This document shows positions 6,629-14,314 of a stretch of DNA of 14,893 nucleotides, in pieces. The position numbers and the translations under genes were made by a program. The DNA lies in NCBI GenBank assembly GCA_964557715.1, contig CAZLAP010000053.1, positions 1 through 14,893 on the forward strand. Direction: 5' to 3'. The stretch comes from CAZLAP01 sp964557715 (lineage in GTDB: Bacteria; Patescibacteriota; Minisyncoccia; Minisyncoccales; RBG-13-42-11). How positions within the stretch are numbered: position 1 is the stretch's first letter; every line of letters starts with the position of its first letter. The notes below the pieces were generated by a model that was not told where the DNA came from, searched no databases, and was given only the letters and a program-made list of their open reading frames with translations.

Positions 6629-7978
6629 TTATTTTTCTAATTTTTCTTTTAAAGTTTTTGGCAAATCTCCGATTTTTATTCTCTCTTGTTTCATAGAATC
6701 GCGGTCTCTTACAGTAACATCATTCTTTTTCAAGCTTTCAAAATCAATGGTCAGGCAAAAAAGAGTGCCAACTTCGTCCTGTCGGCGATAACGCCTGCCT
6801 ATTGAACCCAATTCGTCGTATTGGCAAACAAAATAGGGCTTTAACAATCTATAAATTTCTTTGGCCTTTTTGACCAACTCTGTTTTGTTTTTAACCAAAG
6901 GTAAAACTGCCAGCTTTATCGGAGCCAATTTCTTAGACAGCTTCAAAACCACTTCTTCCTCCTTAACTGCCTGAGTTGTTTTTGTTCTCCCGCCCTTAAC
7001 TTGGCAGTAAGAATCAACCAAAAAAAGCAGAAATGACCTGTCGGCCCCGGCAGAGGTTTCAATGATATGAGGAAAATATTTTTCTTTTTTGTTTTCATCA
7101 AAAAACCTTAAGTCTTGTCCGGAATGTTTTGAATGATTGGATAAATCCCAGTCTCCTCTGTTATGAATTCCTTCAACTTCTTTCCAGCCAAAAGGAAATT
7201 TATATTCAATGTCAAAAGCTGACTTGGCATAATGAGCCAGCTCTTTTTTGGGAGTCTGCTTCAGCCTTATATTCTCTTTTTTAACTCCCAAATTCAAATA
7301 CCATTTCAGCCGCGCTTTTTTCCAATATTCAAAAAATTTATCAGCTTCTTTGGGATGGCAAAACCATTGAAGTTCCATTTGTTCAAATTCCCTGGTCCTA
7401 TAAATGAAATTGCCGGGAGTGATTTCATTGCGAAAAGACTTTCCGATCTGCGCTATGCCAAAAGGAATTTTTAAACGAGAAGAATTTAAAACATTCAAAA
7501 AATTAACATATATTCCCTGACAGGTTTCAGCCCGCAAATAAGCTGAAGACGCTTCGTCTTCAACGGGACCGATGAAAGTTTTCATCATCAGATTGAATTT
7601 TCGCGGCTTGGTAAGCTGGCCGCCGCAGTCCGGACATTTGTTTTTTTCAAGAAAATCTTTTCTAAAACGATGGTGGCATTTTTTGCATTCAACCAATTCA
7701 TCGGCAAAACCGGCAGTCAAATGGCCTGATGCCTGCCAAATTCTCGGCGACATTAAAATAGCCGCGTCCAAACCAACTATTCTGCCGTTTGGCAAATTCT
7801 GAAACTTGGTCATTTCTTCCCACCAGGCTTTTTTAATATTATTTTTCATTTCCACGCCCAAAGGGCCAAAATCATAACAAGAAGCAAAACCGCCGTATAT
7901 TTCCGAAGACTGAAAAACAAAACCTCTTCTTTTGCAAAGAACCGCTATTTTATCCATCAGATTTTGCTTTTCCTCCAT
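6629..7978 (-). CDS. glyQS: Glycyl-tRNA synthetase, alpha2 (eukaryote/Gram-positive) type
   Basis: Class II synthetase charging tRNA-Gly, 449 residues in a single chain, not the alpha2beta2 glyQ/glyS form. It has the N-terminal block LCKRRGFVFQSSEIYGG (14-30) with YDFGPLG, and a zinc ribbon with CKKC and CPDC (98-118). It also has class II motif 2 in FRNEITPGNFIYRTREFEQ (182-200), a motif-3-like GADRSFLLFL segment, and an anticodon-binding domain at the C-terminus (about 355-449). The assigned ATG gives MEEKQNLMDKIAVL. A second ATG at residue 8 would give MDKIAVLCKRRGF, which also resembles family N-termini, so the start is uncertain by seven residues. No Shine-Dalgarno precedes the first ATG. 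The gene is 9 bp after the beta-sandwich protein gene and abuts the M16 gene. Confidence 0.96.
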   Translation of the reverse strand: MEEKQNLMDKIAVLCKRRGFVFQSSEIYGGFASCYDFGPLGVEMKNNIKKAWWEEMTKFQNLPNGRIVGLDAAILMSPRIWQASGHLTAGFADELVECKKCHHRFRKDFLEKNKCPDCGGQLTKPRKFNLMMKTFIGPVEDEASSAYLRAETCQGIYVNFLNVLNSSRLKIPFGIAQIGKSFRNEITPGNFIYRTREFEQMELQWFCHPKEADKFFEYWKKARLKWYLNLGVKKENIRLKQTPKKELAHYAKSAFDIEYKFPFGWKEVEGIHNRGDWDLSNHSKHSGQDLRFFDENKKEKYFPHIIETSAGADRSFLLFLVDSYCQVKGGRTKTTQAVKEEEVVLKLSKKLAPIKLAVLPLVKNKTELVKKAKEIYRLLKPYFVCQYDELGSIGRRYRRQDEVGTLFCLTIDFESLKKNDVTVRDRDSMKQERIKIGDLPKTLKEKLEK

Positions 7979-7987
7979 AAAATTTAT

Positions 7988-9664
7988 TTACTCAACTATG
8001 CCTTTTTCCGCTGACACTTTGTCATCGTCCGGCAAAGCGGTACTGATTGAGAAGTTTGAGAACTGAATAATTTCGCCCGTCCATTCATCTTGGCCGCTAA
8101 TCCCGACTTCACCGATAAGTTTCGGAGTTTGGCCCCGCTGCTCCGCATTTGGTATAAAAGAAACCTGAAAAGAAACGCTTGGAGCCGGCGTTAAAAATCC
8201 CTGTCCGGGAGCCAAGTCGCCAATATTCCAAATAATTTCGCGGGAATTGGAATCAAAAGTAATTTTATCAGCTTGCTCTTCAGGAAAAATTTTGCCGGTT
8301 AAATTAACATTTTGAGGCAAAACAGCTCTAACTTTAACGTTTTTCATTTCGTTATAATAATTTTTAGCTTGCCAGGTTATTGTGTAGGTCGTTGCCCTGC
8401 CAACCTGTGGAGGAATAGGCCCTAAATTGCCAAAAATTTCGTCGTTAAAATATCCTTTTTGCGAAATTATTAATCTTGAATTCACCTTGCTGGCAAATTC
8501 CTCTTTAACTTGGCTTAAAAAAACAGTTGTTTTTATTTCCGCATCTTTTTCCGCCGGACTGCTTAACTCCCACTCATCTTTTAATTTTACCCAAAACTCA
8601 ACCTTTCCTTCCGACTGAGGCGGTAAAATTTGAAGGTTTCTGACTCTTCTCCAGTCCCAAATTATGGAATTTTCTCCAGCGGTAAAATCTCCTTCCGGAG
8701 CTTGAATCGTCACCAGGTCAAAAGCGGAGCCGGAAAGCGTAACTAACAAAAACATATCATTCAAAAATTCTTCGCCGATATTTTTGAAAAAAATCTCGTA
8801 ATGAAGCAAATCGCCCGGACTGGCGATAAACCTGGGGTTATTGTTAATCTGCTGAGTAATATACAAAGCAGGCTTAATAATGCTTATTCCCTTAACCGCT
8901 TCTTTCAACAAAATAAATTCTCCTTCTTGCCAACTGCCGATCTTCGCCCGAAAAATTTTTTCTTCGCCGATTTCACCCATTATTATGCCGGAAATTTCAA
9001 CTCTTCCGCCTTCTGATTTGTTCAAAAGACCGATGTCCCATTCGTTTTTTTCCAAAGATTCCGGTGAAGAATCAACAAATTCAAAACCCGAAGGATATTC
9101 AACCATTATCCTTAAATCAGAAAGCAAATAATCTACGTTAGAAAAATAATTCAAGCTAAATTTCATTTCTTTGCCGGATTCAATTTTGGAAGACAGGTCA
9201 AAATCAAAATTAAAAGGAACTTTTTTTATTATTGTTGCGAACGAAGTTTCTGAAGAATAACGAGCCTTCAAATTCTTGGGCCGGTATGATAATTTTGCCC
9301 GCGCTTCTTTTATTTCTCCCTCCTGCCCCATAAGCCTGGCAGTAAAAGTGAAAGTTTTTTCCTGCCCGGGGTAAACAACGCCGCCCAATTCTTCCGATTT
9401 TATGACAATTCTTGGCGATTCTCCTTCTGGCAGAACGGAATATTCCGGAAAATCAAAAATAAGTTCCGGCTCTTCCAGTCTGACATCGCCGTTATTCTTG
9501 TATTTTACCGTATAGCGAACTTCTTGAAGCAGTTCAGTTTCTTCCTGGCCTAAAATTTCCAATTTCAAAATCTCCTTAGAATAAATATTTTTTTGATAAT
9601 AGTAAAAACCGAGTATGCCGGTAATAATGGTTAAGACAATGATGACAATAACAAATTTGCGCAT
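7988..9664 (-). CDS. Membrane-anchored, DUF11-like beta-sandwich repeat protein
   Basis: A 558-residue protein of unknown function. Residues 4-23 form one hydrophobic helix after MRK, followed by a short linker. The rest is hydrophilic and beta-rich, so it is most likely a signal-anchored protein facing outside the membrane. The exterior part divides into about four Ig-like segments (roughly 31-146, 150-264, 265-401 and 402-545). They recur with patterns such as VRYTVKYKNNGD, LLHYEIFFKNIGEEFLNDM and TYTITWQAKNYYNEMKNVKV, each followed by an aromatic W-D/W-N-x-G strand (EWDIG, IWDW, IWNIG) and a PGQ/PPQ turn. This resembles the DUF11/CARDB families used in bacterial surface proteins. No catalytic motif or sortase signal is visible. 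It lies 31 bp after recO and 9 bp before glyQS, in the same apparent operon. An adhesin, structural or envelope role is only an inference. Confidence 0.75.
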   Translation of the reverse strand: MRKFVIVIIVLTIITGILGFYYYQKNIYSKEILKLEILGQEETELLQEVRYTVKYKNNGDVRLEEPELIFDFPEYSVLPEGESPRIVIKSEELGGVVYPGQEKTFTFTARLMGQEGEIKEARAKLSYRPKNLKARYSSETSFATIIKKVPFNFDFDLSSKIESGKEMKFSLNYFSNVDYLLSDLRIMVEYPSGFEFVDSSPESLEKNEWDIGLLNKSEGGRVEISGIIMGEIGEEKIFRAKIGSWQEGEFILLKEAVKGISIIKPALYITQQINNNPRFIASPGDLLHYEIFFKNIGEEFLNDMFLLVTLSGSAFDLVTIQAPEGDFTAGENSIIWDWRRVRNLQILPPQSEGKVEFWVKLKDEWELSSPAEKDAEIKTTVFLSQVKEEFASKVNSRLIISQKGYFNDEIFGNLGPIPPQVGRATTYTITWQAKNYYNEMKNVKVRAVLPQNVNLTGKIFPEEQADKITFDSNSREIIWNIGDLAPGQGFLTPAPSVSFQVSFIPNAEQRGQTPKLIGEVGISGQDEWTGEIIQFSNFSISTALPDDDKVSAEKGIVE

Positions 9665-9695
9665 ATTTGAATCTTAGCAGACTATTGAATTAAAC

Positions 9696-10418
9696 TCAAA
9701 TTTTTGAAAAGCTTTGACTGGAAACTTTTTTTAATAAATCAAAATCCTTATCATCCACCTTTAATCTCTCCAGAACAGACCAGTTCCTGTCCAGCAAAAT
9801 TCTGATTATTTTAATCATCTCGCGCGAGACTTCAATTAAATTTTCTTTTTTTTCTTTTTTACCGCATTGGCTGCAAATCAAACCTCCATTTTTCAAATCA
9901 AAAAAAATTTCTCCTGATGATATTTTTTCCTGGCAGAAAGAACAATGATAAAGTTCGGGCCGATAACCCAGCAAAGAAAGAATATTCCAAAAAAAATAAT
10001 AGTAAATAATTTTTAACTTGTTTTGACCGGCTGCTTCCAATTTATCCAACCTTTCGAGTGTTTCTTTCAGCAGCTGCCAAATTTCTTCATCTGGTTCTTG
10101 GCCGCGAACCAAATTATCAAAAATTTCAAAAATTTGATAAGCAATTTTCAGTTTTTTTAAATCTTTTCTGATGTTTTCAAACTTCTTGATTAAAATTGCG
10201 TCTGTCAGGGTCTTATATGCCTTGCCCTGAATAAATTCAATTTCAGACAAATAAAAAATATCCAGCCCTGACCTTAATTTTGATTTAATTTTTCTGACAG
10301 ACCTGGCCAGCAATTCCAATCTGCCGAAATCTTTTGTATATACGCTAAAAAGGCAATTAGTTTCTCCGCTATCGGCTTTTTTAACAATAAAACCCCGAGT
10401 CCTGTAATGAGTGAACAT
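9696..10418 (-). CDS. recO: DNA repair protein RecO
   Basis: RecO loads RecA with RecR at gaps and anneals single strands in the RecFOR pathway. The 240-residue protein starts with the OB-fold signature YRTRGFIVKKADSGETNCLFSVYTKDFGRLELLARSVRK (written here in parts: YRTRGFIVKK at 5-14, FSVYTKDFGRLELLA at 24-38). It continues with the helical domain including LLGYRPEL (149-156), and carries the zinc-binding cluster with Cys159, Cys162, Cys182 and Cys185 (CSFC...CSQC). Length and order are normal for the family. The ATG immediately follows the stop of the upstream small gene (TAAATG). GGGGAAG just before the stop is the closest thing to a ribosome-binding site in the window. It ends in UGA. Neither recF nor recR is in the window. 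Confidence 0.93.
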   Translation of the reverse strand: MFTHYRTRGFIVKKADSGETNCLFSVYTKDFGRLELLARSVRKIKSKLRSGLDIFYLSEIEFIQGKAYKTLTDAILIKKFENIRKDLKKLKIAYQIFEIFDNLVRGQEPDEEIWQLLKETLERLDKLEAAGQNKLKIIYYYFFWNILSLLGYRPELYHCSFCQEKISSGEIFFDLKNGGLICSQCGKKEKKENLIEVSREMIKIIRILLDRNWSVLERLKVDDKDFDLLKKVSSQSFSKI

Positions 10419-10790
10419 TTACTTCCCCAAAAATTTTTCCAATAATCTGATGATTTTAAATCTTTCGCTTTCGCTCACTTTGTATTTTTCTTGAGAGCCT
10501 CTGGGAGAATTTCTAAAATCTTTGTAAACTTTCTCAGCATCTCTTCTGCCAATCATTTCGCCGAATCTTTTGGTATCAAACAGTTTTTTTTCAAGCAAAA
10601 TTCTTTTTTCTCTCGGCATTTCGCTGGCTTTCCAGGCGCTGTCGCCCCTGAGCCAATCTCTTACTTCTCCTCTTTCAAGATGAAGCTTCTTGCCAAAGGC
10701 CGAAAAATCTTTCTTTTCTTCTTTCGGCGCGGAAACTGACTTTAATTTTTCCTGATTTGTTTTTTGCTTCTCTCTTCTAAAAAATTTCAT
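10419..10790 (-). CDS. Small basic hypothetical protein between ileS and recO
   Basis: A 123-residue protein that I do not recognise. It is strongly charged and basic (36 Lys/Arg against 21 Asp/Glu), with no membrane segment, signal peptide or cysteine cluster. The first 30 residues look disordered and lysine-rich. The middle (about 36-90), with the block LRGDSAWKASEMPREKRILL, is predicted to be mainly helical, and the last 18 residues form another amphipathic helix. It is probably real: it sits between ileS (12 bp gap) and recO (0 bp gap) in the same direction, and skipping it would leave a 384-bp hole in an otherwise packed operon. The net charge would suit binding to RNA, DNA or ribosomes, but that is speculation. 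Confidence 0.7.
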   Translation of the reverse strand: MKFFRREKQKTNQEKLKSVSAPKEEKKDFSAFGKKLHLERGEVRDWLRGDSAWKASEMPREKRILLEKKLFDTKRFGEMIGRRDAEKVYKDFRNSPRGSQEKYKVSESERFKIIRLLEKFLGK

Positions 10791-10802
10791 ATTAGTAAAA
10801 TT

Positions 10803-13800
10803 TTAAATACGACCTTTGTTTTTACGCTGAATCGCCAGCCAAAGTTCCTGCTGTTCAATTTTTATTTTTTCTTCAATATTAAAAACTTTTTTGGGCTTTT
10901 TTCCCAAAAGAAAATCTATGGCTTTTGTTTCTTCCAAGATAAAACCCCTGTTTTTTGTTAAAATTTTATTCAAGCTTTCACTTCCAAAATATTGAATTAA
11001 AATTTTATCCTGCGGCTTTAGACCGGCTTTTTTCCTCATTTGCTGAATCTGGCGGACGATTTCCCTGATTATTCCTTCTTCTTTAAGTTCCGGCGTAATT
11101 TTAGTATCCAATTTAAAAGCTTTGCCGAAAACAATTTCCCTTACGTTAACTTCATCTTTAATCAAGCCAATCAATTCTTTATCTATTCTTCCCGGAATTT
11201 CCAATTTCCGTAGAGGTTGACGAACCTTAATTCCAGCTTTAGCCCGTTCTGCCAAAGCAGAAGCAACTACTTGCCTGACTTTTTCCATTTCTTGATTTAA
11301 CTTTTTATTAATTGATTTTTTGTCCGCTGCCGGCCAATTTTCCAAATGAACCGAAGATTTAGCTTTTGTTTTTAAGCTTTGATAAATTTCTTCGCTTAAA
11401 AAAGGAATGAAAGGAGCTGCCAATTTTGAAACTGTTTGAAGGACAAAAGCCAAAAAGCCGGCCGCTTCTTCAAAACGCTTGCGAGATCTTCGGATATACC
11501 ATAAGGATAAATCATTAACAATAAAATCTTCAATCGCTCTGGCTGATCCTGTTATATCGTAATTGCCAATCTTTGCGGTAACTTCTTGGATTAATTCATT
11601 CAATCTTGAAAGAATCCATTTGTCTAACAAGTTTTTCGGTTCAAACCGCTGTTTCGCTGTTTTATTTTTTTTGCTTTTGTCCCGTTTGTATGTTTCAAAA
11701 AACATAAAACAATTCCAGAAAATTAGAATAAATTTCTTTAAAACCAGGTCAATATCCTTTTCTGAAAACAGTTTTGAATCGCCTGGCTGATTAACGGTAT
11801 AAAAATACCAGCGCGCGGCGTCAGCGCCGTATTTCTCAACAACATACCAGGGATCAACCACATTGCCTTTTGATTTTGACATTTTATCTCCTTTCTCGTC
11901 CAAAATATGCCCGAGCGAAAGAACATTTTTGTAGGGAGCGCTTTTTTCTAAAAGAGTTGAAATTGCCAACAGAGTATAAAACCACCCTCTGGTTTGGTCT
12001 ATTGCTTCGCAAATAAAGTCGGCCGGAAATTGTAATTTTTTTTCAAAAGGATAATGGCTTTGGGCAAAAGGCATTGAGCCGGAATCAAGCCAGCAGTCAA
12101 TAACCTCCGGAACTCTTTTCATTAAACCGGTTTCACAGGCCGGACAATAAAATTTTACTTTATCAATATAAGGCTTATGGAAATCCAATTCTCCTTTTTC
12201 GTCAAAAGGCAGGATTTTAAAATTTAATTTTCTGCATTCCCCGGTTTTAATCTGAAGTTTTTCTCTAAAATTAATAATTTCCTCTTTAGCTAAACCTTTA
12301 ACAGCCGACTCCAACAAAGTAAGGGGAATTTCATGGCTAACGACAACAATATTCTTGCCTTTGTGTTTTTTGTCAACATCTTTTAAGAAATCGTATACTC
12401 TTTTTTTTACATCAAAATAATTTTCCCCTTTTGGCGCTTTAACTTCAAATCTTTTCAGGCAATAATCAATCTTTGAAAGATTGTTTTTTTCGTCCCAAAA
12501 TTTGGCTGCCTGCTTGACTGTTTTGCCGTTTAGCTCTCCCATATCAATCTCGCGAAGCCTTTTGTCAAAAATTATCTTAGCTCCGGTTTTTTTTGACACA
12601 ATTTCCGCTGTTTGTTTTGTTCTTAAAAGATCGGAGGAAAAAATCAAATCAGCTTTTTTTATTTCTTGGGCGGCTTTTTCAGCCTCTTTTTCCCCTTTTT
12701 CAGTTAAAGGGCAGTGGATTTTTTCAGGCCAGCAAACAACAATATTCTTTGCGTTCCTTAAAGAATGCCCGTGTCTTAAAATAAAGTAATTATTGCTTGA
12801 AAATCTCTGATCCAGCAGGTCCTGCTTTGAGCCTATCGTTTCGTAGCGCCCGCATTGTCCGCATTGCCAAACCGGCAAAGGCGTTCCCCAATATCTTTCC
12901 CGGGAAAAAGCCCAATCTTTTATCTCCTTAAGCCACTCGCCAAACCTGCCTCGCTTTAAATGCCGCGGCAGCCAATTAATCCTGTTATTGTTGGCAATAA
13001 GAGCTTTTTTTGCTTTCTGCATATTTATAAACCAGCTTTGTCTGGCGTAATAAATCAAAGGGGAACGGCATCTCCAGCAAAAAGGATAATCGTGTTCGTA
13101 AACCTCTTCTTTCAAAAGCAAATTTCTTTTTTTCAAGTCTTCAACAATAAAATGGTCGGCATCTTTAACGAACATTCCTTCCCCCGGGATTTCATAGCCT
13201 TTTTTAACAAAACCGTTGGAATCTACCGTTATCGGAACAGTAAGGTTTTCTTTTTTTCCTAAAGCCATATCGTCTTCGCCAAAAGCAGGAGCTATATGAA
13301 CTATTCCGGTTCCTTCTTCAGTAGAAACAAAATCTGCAAGATAAACTTTAAAATTATCTTTTTCTTCCTGCTCTTTGTCGGAAACAAAACTGCCATCTTC
13401 ACGCCCTCTCAAGACTTCCGACGATTCTTCTCCTGCCGGAGCCAATGATGACGAATTATATAATTTCTCATAAGCATACCGCTTCAACTTTTCTCCTTTT
13501 ATTCTCCTGACGATTTCATACTTCTGGCCAAGAGCGCAAAGTCTTTTTTCCGCCAATATAAACTTTTCTCCGGTAGCTTTTATCAGGACTTCAACATAGA
13601 TTATGTTCTTCCCGACAGCCAAGGCTACGTTAGCCGGCAATGTCCATGGCGTTGTTGTCCACACCAAAAAATAAGATTTGGAATGTTCGGCAAAAGGGAA
13701 TTTTACGTATATTGAATTCTCCTTTATTCTTTTGTAGCCTTGGGCTACTTCATGGCTGGAAAGGCCCGTCCCGCATCTGGGACAATAAGGAATTATTTTA

Positions 13801-14309
13801 TAATCTTTATACAAAAGACCTTTCTGCTGGATCTGTTTTATGATCCACCAGACTGTTTCAATATAATCATTCTCATAAGTAATGTAAGGATTTTTCATAT
13901 CCAGCCAAAAAGCAATTCTTTCGGTTAAACTCTGCCAATCCTGAAGATAGTCCCAGACAGATTTTTTGCACAGCTTATTGAATTTGGCTATGCCGTATTT
14001 TTCAATGTCTTTTTTGCTTTTTAAACCCAGCTTTTTTTCAATTTCCAGCTCAACCGGCAAGCCGTGAGTATCCCAGCCGGCTTTTCTCAATACCTTGAAT
14101 CCCTGCATTGTTTTATAGCGGCAGATGACGTCTTTAAACACGCGCGTCAAAACATGGTGAATGCCCGGCCTGCCGTTGGCTGTGGGCGGGCCTTCGTAAA
14201 AAATAAAATTCGGCGCATTTTTGCGCTGCAGGATTGATTTTTCAAAAATCTTATTTTTCTTCCAATATTTCAATATTTTCTTTTCTGCTTGCGGAAAATT
14301 AACATTCAT
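10803..14309 (-). CDS. ileS: Isoleucyl-tRNA synthetase (type 2) with embedded histidine-phosphatase domain
   Basis: Class I synthetase charging tRNA-Ile, 1168 residues and longer than ordinary IleRS. The HIGH motif appears as GIHH (49-52) in PPTANGRPGIHHVLTR. The block AGWDTHGLPVELEIEKKLG and KMSKS (809-813) follow the eukaryote-like type 2 IleRS pattern. The CP1 editing domain has VWTTTPWTLPAN (216-227) and APAFGEDDM (340-348). Zinc-type pairs are CPRC (176-179), CWRC (411-414), CGQC (483-486) and CPAC (722-725). After RERYWGTPLPVW the chain enters a complete histidine-phosphatase domain (about 508-697) and then resumes with FHKPYIDKV and VIDCWLDSGSMPFAQ. The editing domain also has a hydrophilic insertion at about 284-319. 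The frame is continuous through both insertions, so neither is an assembly break visible at this level. The gene begins 5 bp after argS. Confidence 0.96.
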   Translation of the reverse strand: MNVNFPQAEKKILKYWKKNKIFEKSILQRKNAPNFIFYEGPPTANGRPGIHHVLTRVFKDVICRYKTMQGFKVLRKAGWDTHGLPVELEIEKKLGLKSKKDIEKYGIAKFNKLCKKSVWDYLQDWQSLTERIAFWLDMKNPYITYENDYIETVWWIIKQIQQKGLLYKDYKIIPYCPRCGTGLSSHEVAQGYKRIKENSIYVKFPFAEHSKSYFLVWTTTPWTLPANVALAVGKNIIYVEVLIKATGEKFILAEKRLCALGQKYEIVRRIKGEKLKRYAYEKLYNSSSLAPAGEESSEVLRGREDGSFVSDKEQEEKDNFKVYLADFVSTEEGTGIVHIAPAFGEDDMALGKKENLTVPITVDSNGFVKKGYEIPGEGMFVKDADHFIVEDLKKRNLLLKEEVYEHDYPFCWRCRSPLIYYARQSWFINMQKAKKALIANNNRINWLPRHLKRGRFGEWLKEIKDWAFSRERYWGTPLPVWQCGQCGRYETIGSKQDLLDQRFSSNNYFILRHGHSLRNAKNIVVCWPEKIHCPLTEKGEKEAEKAAQEIKKADLIFSSDLLRTKQTAEIVSKKTGAKIIFDKRLREIDMGELNGKTVKQAAKFWDEKNNLSKIDYCLKRFEVKAPKGENYFDVKKRVYDFLKDVDKKHKGKNIVVVSHEIPLTLLESAVKGLAKEEIINFREKLQIKTGECRKLNFKILPFDEKGELDFHKPYIDKVKFYCPACETGLMKRVPEVIDCWLDSGSMPFAQSHYPFEKKLQFPADFICEAIDQTRGWFYTLLAISTLLEKSAPYKNVLSLGHILDEKGDKMSKSKGNVVDPWYVVEKYGADAARWYFYTVNQPGDSKLFSEKDIDLVLKKFILIFWNCFMFFETYKRDKSKKNKTAKQRFEPKNLLDKWILSRLNELIQEVTAKIGNYDITGSARAIEDFIVNDLSLWYIRRSRKRFEEAAGFLAFVLQTVSKLAAPFIPFLSEEIYQSLKTKAKSSVHLENWPAADKKSINKKLNQEMEKVRQVVASALAERAKAGIKVRQPLRKLEIPGRIDKELIGLIKDEVNVREIVFGKAFKLDTKITPELKEEGIIREIVRQIQQMRKKAGLKPQDKILIQYFGSESLNKILTKNRGFILEETKAIDFLLGKKPKKVFNIEEKIKIEQQELWLAIQRKNKGRI
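12219..12788 (-). other. Histidine-phosphatase (His_Phos_1-like) domain inserted in IleRS
   Basis: Residues about 508-697 of the ileS product match the branch-1 histidine phosphatase/phosphoglycerate-mutase-like fold. YFILRHGHSLRNAKN carries the RHG motif (Arg512, nucleophile His513). CPLTEKGEKEAEKAA is the usual family follow-on. FSSDLLRTKQTAEIV gives the second arginine (Arg563), LREIDMGELNG the acid (Glu587), and VVVSHEIPLTLL the second histidine (His659). All the core catalytic residues are therefore present, so the domain is probably active and not a relic. It replaces the short loop between the CGQC and CPAC halves of the second zinc ribbon. Its substrate is unknown; phosphorylated nucleotides, tRNA ends or small metabolites are all possible. 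Confidence 0.92.
13353..13460 (-). other. Hydrophilic insertion in the IleRS editing domain
   Basis: Residues about 284-319 of IleRS (from YNSSSLAPAGEESSEV to DKEQEEKDN) are rich in Ser, Glu, Gly and Asp. They sit between the LKRYAYEKLY segment and the strand KVYLADFVSTEEGTG, where I would expect only a short linker. The DNA at 13394-13404 is an 11-mer that also occurs in each full unit of the leuS tandem repeat (38-48 and 86-96), read in the same codon phase (Arg-Glu-Asp). It could be a degenerate copy of a dispersed coding element or an unrelated disordered loop. Confidence 0.5.
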
Positions 14310-14314
14310 AAAGC

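Noticed and set aside
11738..11926. Minus-strand 62-codon open frame within ileS in another frame
   Set aside because: It overlaps the KMSKS-containing region of the true ileS frame and shows no independent similarity or start signal.
12219..12788. The phosphatase segment as a separate gene, or as evidence of a frameshifted or split ileS
   Set aside because: The reading frame is continuous on both sides, and synthetase motifs resume in the same frame after it (FHKPYIDKV, VIDCWLDSGS, KMSKS). It is a domain insertion.
12481..12789. Plus-strand open frame of 102 codons antisense to the phosphatase domain of ileS
   Set aside because: The minus-strand frame carries all the histidine-phosphatase motifs. 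The plus-strand product is low-complexity, Phe/Ser-rich, as expected from the complement of lysine/glutamate-rich coding.
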